Of a DNA stretch of 64,000 bases, positions 1 to 8,985 are shown piece after piece. Made by a program: the position numbers and the translations under genes. Numbering within the stretch: position 1 is the first letter of the stretch; each line of letters starts with the position of its first letter. Source of the DNA: Phycisphaeraceae bacterium (GTDB taxonomy: Bacteria > Planctomycetota > Phycisphaerae > Phycisphaerales > Zrk34); NCBI GenBank assembly GCA_028284925.1, contig JANQQT010000020.1, forward strand, positions 16,176 through 80,175, in the 5' to 3' direction. The notes below the pieces were generated by a model. It was not told where the DNA came from. It ran no database searches and saw nothing but the letters and a program-made list of their open reading frames with translations.

Positions 1-1421
1 TTGCCGAGTGAGCCAACGGGGCGGGTGTTGGTTTTAAGGGATTTGTCGAAGTCTTTGGCGAGTTTGGTGAGGCGGGCGACGATGTCGGGGTGTTGGGAGG
101 CGATGTTGTTGCGTTCGCCGATGTCGGCTTTGAGATTGTAGAGTTGGGGGGCGGGTTTGGGTTGGGGTTTATGATTTTTGTTTTTGGGACGTCGGCGGCG
201 GGGGCCGGTGAGGCGGAGTTTGTAGTTGCCTGCACGGACGGCTTCGAGGCGTGAGCCGCGGTAAAAGAAGTAGCCGGATTTTTCGTGGGGGGAGGTTGCG
301 TTTTCGGAGAAAATGAGGGGGGAGATGTCTTTGCCATCGATGATGTGATTGGGGCGCAGTTGGGCGCCGGCGAGGTTGGCGAAGGTAGGGAGAAGGTCGA
401 TGGTGGCGGCAACTTTGTCGCAGATGGTGTTAGGTTTGATTTTTCCGGGGAAGCGCATGATACAAGGAACGCGCATGCCACCTTCCCATGTTGAGAACTT
501 GCCATCGCGGAGTGGGCCGGCGCTGCCGCCGTGGTGTTTTTTGCTGAGCCAAGGGCCATTGTCTGTGGTGAAGACGACGAGGGTGTTCTTCTCGAGGTTA
601 AGTTCTTGGAGATGGCTGAGGATCCGGCCAACGGAGGCGTCGATCTCCTCGATGGTTGCCTTATACGCAGATTTAGGATCCTTGACGAAGTTTTCATCGG
701 CGACGAAGAGGGGGATGTGAGGCATGGTATGGGGCATGTAGAGGAAGAAGGGTTTGGCTTTATTTTGGGTGATGAATTTGAGAGCTTGTTCGGTGTAACG
801 TTTGGTTAGGGTGCGTTGGTCGGCGGGACGCTCGATGACTTTTTCGTTAAGCATGAGGGGGACGTTCCAGGGGGAGAAGTCCTTTTCGATCCATGCGCGA
901 TCGAGGGAACGGTTTTTGCCTTTGACGGGGTCCATGTCGTTGGAGTAGGGGACGCCGTAGTAGATGTCGAATCCGTGGTTGGTGGGAAGGAATTTGGGGA
1001 GGTGGCCGAGGTGCCATTTGCCGATGGCGGCGGTGGCGTAGCCTTTGGATTTGAGGAGTTTGGCGATGGTTTGTTCTTTGGGGTTGAGGCCTATTTTGTG
1101 GCGGGGGAAGAGGACGCCGGTGATACCGACGCGGAGTGGGTAGCTGCCAGTAAGGAGGGCTGCGCGTGAGGCGGAGCAGATGGGAGCGGCAACGTAGAAG
1201 TCGGTGAACTTCCGACCTTCTTTGGCCATGCGGTCGAGTGCGGGGGTTTTTATGTTTTTGGATCCAAAGCAGCCTACATCGCCGTAGCCCTGATCATCGG
1301 TGAAGATGAGGATGATGTTGGGGGGTGTTGCGGCGGCGCAAGTGGAGGAGGCGGTGAAGACACTAAAGAAAGTCAGGGCGAGAATAAAGAGTGGCGTGAA
1401 GCGAAGCAGGCGCGAGTTCAT
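1..1421 (-). CDS. Sulfatase (arylsulfatase type), C-terminus cut by window edge
   Basis: Secreted sulfatase that should hydrolyse sulfate esters, probably on sulfated polysaccharide. The start is the ATG at 1421-1419, followed by a hydrophobic signal peptide (about residues 4-30). The N-terminal metal site is visible as IILIFTDDQGYGDVG (D42, D43). The formylglycine site is PICSASRAALLTG with Cys82 in the C-x-A-x-R context, so it needs a formylglycine-generating enzyme. A later metal/phosphatase-fold motif is VVFTTDNGPW. About 473 residues are present and the frame stays open to base 1, so the C-terminus lies outside the window. It follows a second sulfatase on the same strand by 71 bp, so co-transcription is likely. 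The substrate cannot be read from the sequence. Confidence 0.93.
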   Translation of the reverse strand, partial: MNSRLLRFTPLFILALTFFSVFTASSTCAAATPPNIILIFTDDQGYGDVGCFGSKNIKTPALDRMAKEGRKFTDFYVAAPICSASRAALLTGSYPLRVGITGVLFPRHKIGLNPKEQTIAKLLKSKGYATAAIGKWHLGHLPKFLPTNHGFDIYYGVPYSNDMDPVKGKNRSLDRAWIEKDFSPWNVPLMLNEKVIERPADQRTLTKRYTEQALKFITQNKAKPFFLYMPHTMPHIPLFVADENFVKDPKSAYKATIEEIDASVGRILSHLQELNLEKNTLVVFTTDNGPWLSKKHHGGSAGPLRDGKFSTWEGGMRVPCIMRFPGKIKPNTICDKVAATIDLLPTFANLAGAQLRPNHIIDGKDISPLIFSENATSPHEKSGYFFYRGSRLEAVRAGNYKLRLTGPRRRRPKNKNHKPQPKPAPQLYNLKADIGERNNIASQHPDIVARLTKLAKDFDKSLKTNTRPVGSLG

Positions 1422-1492
1422 GTTTGATCCTTTCGATTTTGAATTAGTGTATAAGCAAATCACACCTGCCGCCGCAACGCCCAACTCTCCCC

Positions 1493-3379
1493 CTACCGCT
1501 GTTGGTTCTTTCTTTTATTTCGTTTGGGGCGTCTTTTGGCGGGTTTGCCGATGAGGTATTCAAGGCGACGGGAGATAAGGGCATCGCGTGTTCTAATGTC
1601 GGCCTGGGTGATGTTGAATTTGTAACCCGGCTTGCCATCGCGGAGAAGGACTACGGTGTTAAGGGTGAGAAGCGCTTCGAGAGGATGGTTTGCAGTGGCG
1701 AGGACGTCCATGAGGACTGGGCGGGAATCGGCAGCACCAATGAGTGCGAGGAATTCGGCGGCTCGAACGCGAACGAGAGGTTCAGGATCTTTTGCGGCCA
1801 GGGTTTTGGCGCGATTGATGAATTGGGAGGCTTGTTTGGAGAATGAACTGCAGGCGATCAGGGCCCAGTAACGGTGCCAAGGGTTGGAGGAGGTGAGGGC
1901 GGATTGGATATGCGGTTTAGCTTTGGGGAATGGAAGGAGGGAGAGGTTGGCGATGTCGATGAGTTTGGCGATTTCGGACTTGTGGGTATGGCCGAATTGG
2001 GTGGGGTTGGAAAAAGCGTGTTTGGCCAGGTGGCTTTCAGGGTAGAAGCTGAGGTCGGGGAGGGATTTCATTTTTTGGGTCAGTCGATTGCGGAGGTCGG
2101 CGAGGGTTTTGACGTGAGCGGGATCGGCGGCAAGGTTGTTGACTTCGTAGGGGTCTTTGGAGATGTCGTACAGGGCTTCGGCAGGTCGAGGCTGAAAGAA
2201 AAGGGCGGCCTGTTTGTTGAGCTTACCGGCTTTGAAGAGGGTCCACCATTCCTTGTAAGCTTTCATGCGATAGCGGTAATTGTTCCAGAGACCATCGAAG
2301 TTGAAGGGTTGGTATGAGCGGATGTATTTGAAGTTGGCTTTACGAATGGTTCGGACAAAGTCGTATTTTTCGTCGAAGCGATCGGCGAATCCGAATGTTT
2401 CGTCACGGGTGGAAAGATTCTTTTGAGTGACACCCTTACCAAGGAAAGGCTTGCCATCCATTTGATTGGGGATTGGGATGCCGGCGAGATTGAGGATGGT
2501 GGGGGCGAAGTCGATGAAGGAAATGAAGGCATTGGAGCGTGTGTTGGGCTTGAGGGGAACGAGGTGTTGGTACTTTTCCGGTATGCGGACGACGAGGGGG
2601 ATGTGGAGACCGGTTTCGTAGGCGTAACCTTTGGAGCCAGGGAGAACGCCGCCGTGGTCGCCGAAGTAGAAGATAAATGTTTGTTCGAGGAGGCCCTCTT
2701 TCTTGAGCCGACTGACTACGGTGCCGATTTGGGTGTCCATGCGTTGGACAATTCTTTTGTAAGCGAGATTGGCTTGGCGAAAGAGGGGTGTGTTTGGATG
2801 GCAAGGGGCGACGAAGGTTTTCTGATCCGTACCACCAGTGTTGGCACGGTGAAGAGCGCTTTCGTGTGATACGCCGAAGGATTGTTTGTGAAAGAAAGGT
2901 TGGCCGGGTTTTCGGCCGTGCCAATCCTTTTTCGAGTGCCAGGATGGTCCTTTGAATGTAAAGTTGTAGTCGGTTTTGGTCTTGTTGGAGGTATAGTAGC
3001 CAGCCTTTCTCATAAGGGCGGCAATGGGGGCAAGGCCATCGGGTAGAGGGACGGGTTTGTATTTGCGGTGGAATTGGGTACCGATACGAGAACCGTAGCA
3101 ACCGGTGGCAAGTACGGAGCGGGCGGCGGAACAGACGGGAAAGTTAGAGAAGGCGCGCGTGAAGGTGATGCCTTGTGATGCGAGTTTTTCAATATGGGGA
3201 GTTGGGGCGCCGTTGGGGTCGAAGTGCTTGAGGTAATGTTTGGAGTTGTCTTCGGAGATGAGTAAGACGATGTTGGGACGAGTGAGGAGAGATCCGGATT
3301 GGGCGAAGATGAAGGAAGGGACCAGTGAAAGGAAAAGCAGAGAAAGGAGAAATGGATTGAAAAGCAGGCGAATTGGCAT
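1493..3379 (-). CDS. Sulfatase with C-terminal HEAT-like repeats
   Basis: A 628-residue secreted sulfatase. Residues 1-27 form a signal peptide ending near FIFAQ. The metal-binding start of the fold is IVLLISEDNSKHYLK (E43, D44), and the formylglycine motif is FPVCSAARSVLATG with Cys83. A further metal motif is FYFGDHGGVLPG. The catalytic domain ends near residue 450. The remaining ~165 residues contain helical repeats such as WHRYWALIACSSF and LVRVRAAEFLALIG, which look like HEAT repeats. Sulfatase-HEAT fusions occur in planctomycetes (family knowledge). It is upstream of the first sulfatase in the same orientation. The two proteins share the motif layout but differ in length and tail, so they probably act on different substrates or positions. 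Confidence 0.93.
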   Translation of the reverse strand: MPIRLLFNPFLLSLLFLSLVPSFIFAQSGSLLTRPNIVLLISEDNSKHYLKHFDPNGAPTPHIEKLASQGITFTRAFSNFPVCSAARSVLATGCYGSRIGTQFHRKYKPVPLPDGLAPIAALMRKAGYYTSNKTKTDYNFTFKGPSWHSKKDWHGRKPGQPFFHKQSFGVSHESALHRANTGGTDQKTFVAPCHPNTPLFRQANLAYKRIVQRMDTQIGTVVSRLKKEGLLEQTFIFYFGDHGGVLPGSKGYAYETGLHIPLVVRIPEKYQHLVPLKPNTRSNAFISFIDFAPTILNLAGIPIPNQMDGKPFLGKGVTQKNLSTRDETFGFADRFDEKYDFVRTIRKANFKYIRSYQPFNFDGLWNNYRYRMKAYKEWWTLFKAGKLNKQAALFFQPRPAEALYDISKDPYEVNNLAADPAHVKTLADLRNRLTQKMKSLPDLSFYPESHLAKHAFSNPTQFGHTHKSEIAKLIDIANLSLLPFPKAKPHIQSALTSSNPWHRYWALIACSSFSKQASQFINRAKTLAAKDPEPLVRVRAAEFLALIGAADSRPVLMDVLATANHPLEALLTLNTVVLLRDGKPGYKFNITQADIRTRDALISRRLEYLIGKPAKRRPKRNKRKNQQR

Positions 3380-3519
3380 TGTATCTATCCCTGGGAGTCA
3401 TATATCAAGTTCAAACGTGGTATGTATGATAATTGAAAGACTCAATCCGGAGGAATGGGAATTGCGGAAACGGAGGTAAGATTTGGCTTCTTCGGGCGGT
3501 ATGTGGTAGTGTTGGAGGA

Positions 3520-4959
3520 ATGAGTAGGCGTGTAAGTAGTATTTTGTTGGCTTTGGGATTTGGGGTGTTGTTGGCTGTGCCGTTTGTGATGAGACCGGCG
3601 GGCGCGGGAGATGAGGAGGGGGCGTTGAAGCTGGTGATCATCACGCCACACAATGAACAGATTCGAAATGAGATTGGGTGGGCATTCAATCGTTGGCACA
3701 ACCAACATTTCGGGAAGAACGTGGTGATTGACTGGCGTGTGATGGGGACATCGACGATGGTGCGTCAGTTGCAGAGTGATTTTAAGAAGTTGGCGAGAAC
3801 CGAAGATGAAGATATAGGAACAGGATATGACGTCGCGTTTGGTGGCGGGGATTATACCTTTGACAAACAATTGAAGCCAGGCATCCGGGTGAAGGGGAAT
3901 TCGGGGGAAAGGCGGATAACGTTCACCGTTCCGATGACGCTGGATGAGAAGTTTGCGACGATAGAGGAGGTGTATGGGGGACGGGAGAAGATTGGGTCAA
4001 CGAGACTGTACGATACGGGAGGACACTGGTATGGGGTGGTGTTGAGTTCCTTTGGGATAGCGTTTAACCGAGATGTTTTAAAGTATGCGGGAGTAGATGA
4101 ACCGAAGACATGGTCTGACTTGAGCAATTTTGATTTGTATGGGAAGGTTGCCTTAGCGGACCCCGCACACTCAGGTTCGATTACCGTGACTTATCAGACG
4201 ATCCTGAATCGTTATGGGTTTGAAAAGGGATGGAAGACGCTGCGGCGCGCGGCGGCGAACGCGAGATATTTTGCGGCATTATCGTCCAAAGTTCCTCTTG
4301 ATGTGGCGGCGGGAGAGGCGGCAGTGGGAATGTGTATTGATTTTTATGGACGTCAGCAGGCACAGATGGTTGGGGATGATCGGATGGGCTATGTGGCGCC
4401 GAAAGGCGAGACAATTGTGACACCGGACCCGGTGGCAGTTTTGCGAGGGGCCAAACATCGGGAGACGGCGGAGCGATTTGTGACATTTTTGTTGACGCGA
4501 GAAGGGCAGGCCGTGTGGTGTTTCAAGAAGGGGGAAGAAGTAGATGGGTTGAGAGGGCCGGCGAGATTTCCATTGAGGCGACCGCCGGTACGCGTTGATT
4601 TGTATAAGGAATATCTGGATCGCATGATGGATCGGGTGAATCCGTATAAAATTGCCAAGGCGTTTAAGGGCAAGCCGAGGGGATATTTTCGTACGATCTC
4701 ACCCGTGCTCTCGGCGATGGCGATTGATGTCCAGGCGGTGTTGCGGAAGGCTTGGGTGGCGATACATGAAGAGAAGGATAAGGCACGACGTCACAAGATG
4801 TTGACGTTGTTTGATGCGTTGCCGTTTACAGAAGAAGAATTGCTGGGAAGACCGAATGTGTGGAAGCAAAGTCCTCGGCAGAAAGGAATAGACCGTCGAG
4901 CATGGACGACGTTTTTTGAGGAGAAGTATCGAGAGATCATTCGTATGGGCGCAAAGTAA
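3520..4959 (+). CDS. ABC transporter substrate-binding protein, iron/AfuA-like
   Basis: Periplasmic binding protein of about 479 residues resembling the Fe3+-type (AfuA/FbpA) extracellular solute-binding family. I chose the ATG at 3520 because it starts a classic signal peptide (MSRRVSSILLALGFGVLLAV); the upstream in-frame start at 3433 would put 29 odd residues in front. A GGAGG lies only 1 nt before this ATG, too close for a normal Shine-Dalgarno. The mature part begins LKLVIITPHNEQIRNEIGWA and contains the two-lobe fold, with segments such as YGVVLSSFGIAFNRDVLKYAG and VAVLRGAKHRETAERFVTFL typical of the family. No permease or ATPase gene lies beside it, so it is an orphan component. The ligand could also be a polyamine or another metal. 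Confidence 0.85.
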   Translation: MSRRVSSILLALGFGVLLAVPFVMRPAGAGDEEGALKLVIITPHNEQIRNEIGWAFNRWHNQHFGKNVVIDWRVMGTSTMVRQLQSDFKKLARTEDEDIGTGYDVAFGGGDYTFDKQLKPGIRVKGNSGERRITFTVPMTLDEKFATIEEVYGGREKIGSTRLYDTGGHWYGVVLSSFGIAFNRDVLKYAGVDEPKTWSDLSNFDLYGKVALADPAHSGSITVTYQTILNRYGFEKGWKTLRRAAANARYFAALSSKVPLDVAAGEAAVGMCIDFYGRQQAQMVGDDRMGYVAPKGETIVTPDPVAVLRGAKHRETAERFVTFLLTREGQAVWCFKKGEEVDGLRGPARFPLRRPPVRVDLYKEYLDRMMDRVNPYKIAKAFKGKPRGYFRTISPVLSAMAIDVQAVLRKAWVAIHEEKDKARRHKMLTLFDALPFTEEELLGRPNVWKQSPRQKGIDRRAWTTFFEEKYREIIRMGAK

Positions 4960-5006
4960 CACCACAAGAGAAGCATGAATCAAGCTCAATGCTGAATTGT
5001 GGCAAT

Positions 5007-6821
5007 CTACCTGCCATCCAGTGCGCGAATGACGGCTTCCAACCGATCACCGGTGAGACCTCTTGCCCGCGCGACGTCGATGAGGCGTCGTCTTTGCTCG
5101 GGGGAAGCTGCCTTCCAGAGTGGAGCAAGACGTTCGACGGCAGCTCGTTCTTCGGCACTAAGTCTGGCAGAAGCAGGGGGAGTCTTTTTCTTGGAGACTT
5201 TCTTAGGAGTAATCTTTCCACCGCGAGATTTAATTCTGAGCGAGTGATAAATAAAGTCGGAGCGATTGGCAAGGAGACCGAGGATGGCATTGCCTGACAT
5301 ATCGCCAAGTTGGGGTTCGAGTGCGAGGTCGGCCTGGGGGCCTGACCAGGCAAAAGCCTTGGATCCATTGAGCGTGGCCTGTACGGCGACGTTGTCCTTC
5401 TTAACGATGACGGTGATCAGGACCGTATGAGATTTGTTGAGTGGAAGTGCTTTGGACGCCGTCCTGGAAGGATTCTTGGCAGTGGTAACCTGCTGACCTT
5501 TGATGGTCTGGAGACCGTCGAAGAAGTTTTTCTTGGTGTAGTCGGCGCGACCAAGTTGGAGAGTCGTAACGGATTTGCCCACAGGGAGAATGACAACAAG
5601 TGTGGCGCCGGACGTCAGAGTGAACTTAACCTCAAATTCGTAAGAACCCTGGATTTCGACGGGGAGACGAATAGCAGAAAGGAAACCTGCGCTGACAGAG
5701 AGCTTTTTGCTGCGGACAGCCCATTGGCCGCGGATGGTGTCGCGGTTAATGTCGATTCGAGACAAGAGATCAATCCACTTACCGCCTTTTGAGGCCGTGC
5801 CTGACTTGACGTCAAGTCGGGCGAGTTGTTTTTCGATGCGTGACCGAGCGAGTGTAGCTTTAGTCTTGGCAAGGGAGTCTGTTGAATTCTGCGTAAGGAA
5901 GTGGGCGTAATACTTGTCGGCACGTCTGAGCATCAGGGATTTGGCCTGATTGGCCTGGGTGGATGCGGCGAGCTGCATGTACCAATCGGCAAGTTGAATG
6001 GTTTTTGCTTCGTCGAGTTCGGTAAGTTCCGCACGAGCAAGGGCTATATTGGCGCGGGTCTTGATGTCGTTGGCAATCAGGGTGAAAGGAAGGGCGCCCT
6101 TCGGATCGTCAAGCTCCACGAGATAGAGGCGAATGAGTTCACGGGCGGCGTTGGTGTCTTTGGGGTTGCGTTTGAGCTTAGCTTTTTCTAATTCAATGGA
6201 CCGTTCGATTCTGCGTGCAGCGACAGCGGCATCAAGATCGATTTTTACATCTTCTTTCCTGTCGGACTTTATGGCAATGGCCTGGCGATAAGCTTTCTGG
6301 TATGCGACGACCGCAGGCGTATATTGCTTTTGTCTGACGTGGTATTCGGCAAGGGCGAGATAGGCGGTAATCAGTTTGTCGCCAAGCACCGGCCTCTGAT
6401 CTCGAGGCGCACGAATGTATGATTTTCGCATAAGCTCGGCGGCCGCCGTAAGACTAGGGAGAGCAAGTTTGGAATCGGTTGCCGCAATGAGTTGGTGAGC
6501 CTCAGCAGCGATTTCGTAACCATCGGGTTTCTTTGAGGCGAGTTTGACCGCATTTCGGGCAAGGATTACGACAAGTTGAGGATTCTGGGGAGACTGGACG
6601 GCCGCGGCGCGGAGCTCTTTGGCGAGTTCAAGATCGTCCTTGAGTTCGGCAGTCCTTGCGACAGACTTCAGACGCTCGCCGTATAGCTGGTCGAAGACTT
6701 TCTGTGCCTGCGCGGACGATGGGGAAACTGCCTCAGGAGCCTGAGCGAGAATCGGGCAGGACAAGCCTAAGAAACCAAATGCGAATACAAGGCATACGAT
6801 CATGTTGTTTCGGTGTTTCAT
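5007..6821 (-). CDS. Secreted repeat protein with jelly-roll-like domain
   Basis: A 604-residue exported protein of unknown function. Residues 1-27 are a signal peptide (MIVCLVFAFGFLGLSCPILA). Residues 30 to about 330 are helical and TPR-like, with repeated Ala/Leu helices such as ALAEYHVRQKQYTPAVVAYQ. Residues ~345-540 look like a beta-sandwich of the DUF1080/concanavalin type found in many planctomycete proteins (RGQWAVRSKKLSVSAGF, YEFEVKFTLTSG). A short Lys-rich linker leads to a helical tail (SAEERAAVERLAPLWKAAS). It converges on the ABC binding-protein gene and stands alone on its strand. The role is unknown; a scaffold or carbohydrate contact is inference only. Confidence 0.8.
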   Translation of the reverse strand: MKHRNNMIVCLVFAFGFLGLSCPILAQAPEAVSPSSAQAQKVFDQLYGERLKSVARTAELKDDLELAKELRAAAVQSPQNPQLVVILARNAVKLASKKPDGYEIAAEAHQLIAATDSKLALPSLTAAAELMRKSYIRAPRDQRPVLGDKLITAYLALAEYHVRQKQYTPAVVAYQKAYRQAIAIKSDRKEDVKIDLDAAVAARRIERSIELEKAKLKRNPKDTNAARELIRLYLVELDDPKGALPFTLIANDIKTRANIALARAELTELDEAKTIQLADWYMQLAASTQANQAKSLMLRRADKYYAHFLTQNSTDSLAKTKATLARSRIEKQLARLDVKSGTASKGGKWIDLLSRIDINRDTIRGQWAVRSKKLSVSAGFLSAIRLPVEIQGSYEFEVKFTLTSGATLVVILPVGKSVTTLQLGRADYTKKNFFDGLQTIKGQQVTTAKNPSRTASKALPLNKSHTVLITVIVKKDNVAVQATLNGSKAFAWSGPQADLALEPQLGDMSGNAILGLLANRSDFIYHSLRIKSRGGKITPKKVSKKKTPPASARLSAEERAAVERLAPLWKAASPEQRRRLIDVARARGLTGDRLEAVIRALDGR

Positions 6822-7583
6822 GGTGATAATCTGACCAGCTAGAGAGGGAGCAGGATACGAAAGGTAACCGCTAGGATATTATACTAACTTATCGTGTTTC
6901 AGGTTGCGTCGGTCATTTCAGGCAAGCAATGTTGTTAAAACCCGTAATCCCGATGAATGGCACGATTGTCCCGTGAGGTTGCCAAGGAATGACTTTGCCA
7001 GAGAGGGTATTATCGGAGCCAAAGATCCATCTTTCATCCAAGTCCGAGTAGCGTTATTGAAGACAATCTCGCCGCCCGTTTCGAGAATTGACGACAAATA
7101 TGGTTCCTGATATTCGAGTATCCAACGCGGGATCCTTTCCACTATTTGACGCCGATGTTATTGCGCCTGCTTCAGACAACTTCTTTGGAAGACAACAGTA
7201 GCTGGATTCGGGAAAAAACCACCTGACATAGCCGCCACATTGGGTCAAAACGCCATCATTCATATGCCTTTCCAAGACGAGTAGCGATGTGCTGAGATTA
7301 TCCGATATGTCGATCCGGTGACGCACTGAGATCATCACAGGAATTACCGTCGACGGTTAACCCGGGCTGACCATCGAATGTATATCGCAACGTAAGCAAA
7401 CTCCACGTTGCCGGTGACGCAACCACAAATAGAAATCTTATGTAACTTCAGAATTGAGATGTTCTCGCGTAAGATACGCGTGTTGCCTGACGTTGTGATT
7501 TATTGGCGACAAATCCGGAATTCGACTTTACTAGATATTTTTACCTATAGTAAGACAGAGATTTATCTGTTGAGGATCCGATT
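6822..7583. other. Long intergenic stretch without a convincing gene
   Basis: About 760 bases separate the divergent secreted repeat protein and the response regulator. The short open frames here (for example minus 7054-7338 and minus 6918-7142) overlap each other, have no ribosome site and match no family I know. Two overlapping minus frames could be a frame-shifted remnant of one gene, but I cannot show it. The stretch must contain the promoters of both flanking genes. Confidence 0.5.
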
Positions 7584-7985
7584 ATGGTGACGATGCCATT
7601 GGAAAAACCAAGTAAGTCGGGACTTACTGTCTTACTCGTGGAAGACAATTATCTGGTTGCAAGCGCAATGATGCAGCATCTTAATGAAATGGGATGTGAA
7701 GTGGTCGGGCCCGTGCCAAGTGTGGATGAGGGAGTTCGCATGATTGAAGAGTCTGAAAGGTTGGATGGCGGCATTCTGGACATCAACATCATCGGCGGAT
7801 CGAGTGAACCTGTGGCCAAGGCACTGCAAGGTCGCGGGCTGCCTTTCTTTTTTATAACAGGATACGCTAGTCCAAATCTGCTAGGATCGGATTATGATGA
7901 AGCATTAAAATTGAGAAAGCCTCTAGATCACCAACAGTTGCGGGAAGCTGTGGGGACGTGCTTCGGTAGTCTTGACGAAATGTAA
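7584..7985 (+). CDS. Single-domain response regulator (receiver only)
   Basis: A 133-residue CheY-like receiver with no output domain. Key residues are in place: acidic pair E20-D21 in LLVEDNYL, phospho-acceptor Asp66 in GGILDINI, Thr92 in FFITGYAS, and Lys112-Pro113 in LRKPLD. The ATG at 7584 is preceded by GAGG at a normal distance. Single receivers of this type usually relay phosphate between hybrid kinases and phosphotransferases, or act as sinks. No histidine kinase is in the window, so the partner is elsewhere. The gene lies 66 bp upstream of the ROK kinase on the same strand and could share its transcript; a functional link is not shown. Confidence 0.9.
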   Translation: MVTMPLEKPSKSGLTVLLVEDNYLVASAMMQHLNEMGCEVVGPVPSVDEGVRMIEESERLDGGILDINIIGGSSEPVAKALQGRGLPFFFITGYASPNLLGSDYDEALKLRKPLDHQQLREAVGTCFGSLDEM

Positions 7986-8051
7986 GAAATCATCTATCAC
8001 TCTACTCGAAAAAGTGCTATGTTGGCTAGGAAAAAAATCAGGTAAGTATTT

Positions 8052-8945
8052 ATGGGATATGCAATAGGTGTGGATTTGGGGGGAACGCGAATCAAAGCGG
8101 TGGCAGTAAGTGAAACGGGAGAGATTCTTGAGCGTGTGATGCGGAGGACTGGTGATGAAACGGGAGAGGCATGGTGGGGATACGTTAAGGAAATCGTCGA
8201 GGAACTAGAGTCGGGCCAGGGGGCGAAAGCTTCATGGATCGGTGTAGGCGCACCCGGTATTGCTCGGCCGGACGGGCGTTGTATTGGCTGGATGCAAGGA
8301 AGGCTTGATGTACTGGAAGGCCTTGAATGGACAGAAGTATTGGGCCGAACGAGGCAGATTCCGGTCATCAATGATGGTCAGGCAGCGTTGATGGGCGAGG
8401 TGTGGGTTGGGGCGGCGAAAGGATGCGAGAATGTCGTGATGTTAACGCTAGGAACAGGTGTGGGAGGGGCGGTAATCTGCGATGGACGCCTGTTGAAAGG
8501 AGCAATTGGTCGGGCGGGTCATTTAGGACATCTCAGCGTGGATATGAATGGTGCGGTAGATTTTGTGAAGACACCGGGCAGTGTGGAGTGGTTTATCGGG
8601 AATCATTCGATAGGCGAGCGAAGCAAAGGGAAGTTCGTATCCACTTATGAGCTGCTTGAGGCGTATCGGGCTGGAGATAAGGAAGCGAAACGGATCTGGC
8701 TACAATCGATCAAAGCACTTGGGGCAGGCGTGGTATCGATTGCCAATGCGCTTGATCCGGAGATTGTGTTATTGGGAGGAGGGATTGCGGAGGCGAATGA
8801 TGACTTGTTTGGACCGCTAAAGGACGTAATGGATGAAATGGAATGGCGACCGCACGGACATCAGGTGAAGATTTTGAAAGCCGAGGGTGGCGAGTTTACG
8901 GGGGCAATGGGGGCAGGGTATAACGCGATGCGATTTGACGGATGA
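8052..8945 (+). CDS. ROK family sugar kinase-like protein lacking the zinc motif
   Basis: A 297-residue ROK protein, the family of bacterial glucokinases and N-acetylhexosamine kinases. The N-terminal phosphate loop is IGVDLGGTRIKAVAVS and the second is LTLGTGVGGAVI. The expected catalytic Asp is D108 in VINDGQAALMGE. Two departures from the family stand out. The usual AGExGH is GRAGHLGH, with His157 where the sugar-contacting Glu normally sits. The CxCGxxGC zinc motif is replaced by VKTPGSVEW. There is no N-terminal helix-turn-helix, so it is an enzyme rather than a repressor. The substrate may differ from glucose (inference). It is convergent with the coiled-coil gene, 40 bp away. Confidence 0.85.
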   Translation: MGYAIGVDLGGTRIKAVAVSETGEILERVMRRTGDETGEAWWGYVKEIVEELESGQGAKASWIGVGAPGIARPDGRCIGWMQGRLDVLEGLEWTEVLGRTRQIPVINDGQAALMGEVWVGAAKGCENVVMLTLGTGVGGAVICDGRLLKGAIGRAGHLGHLSVDMNGAVDFVKTPGSVEWFIGNHSIGERSKGKFVSTYELLEAYRAGDKEAKRIWLQSIKALGAGVVSIANALDPEIVLLGGGIAEANDDLFGPLKDVMDEMEWRPHGHQVKILKAEGGEFTGAMGAGYNAMRFDG

Positions 8946-8985
8946 ATTGATACAACTACGTGAACTGATGGCGGACGGTACCTCA

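Noticed and set aside
349..720. Plus-strand frames inside the sulfatase genes (for example 349-720, 816-1169, 2423-2869)
   Set aside because: They are antisense to clear sulfatase coding sequence, have no ribosome site and no family match.
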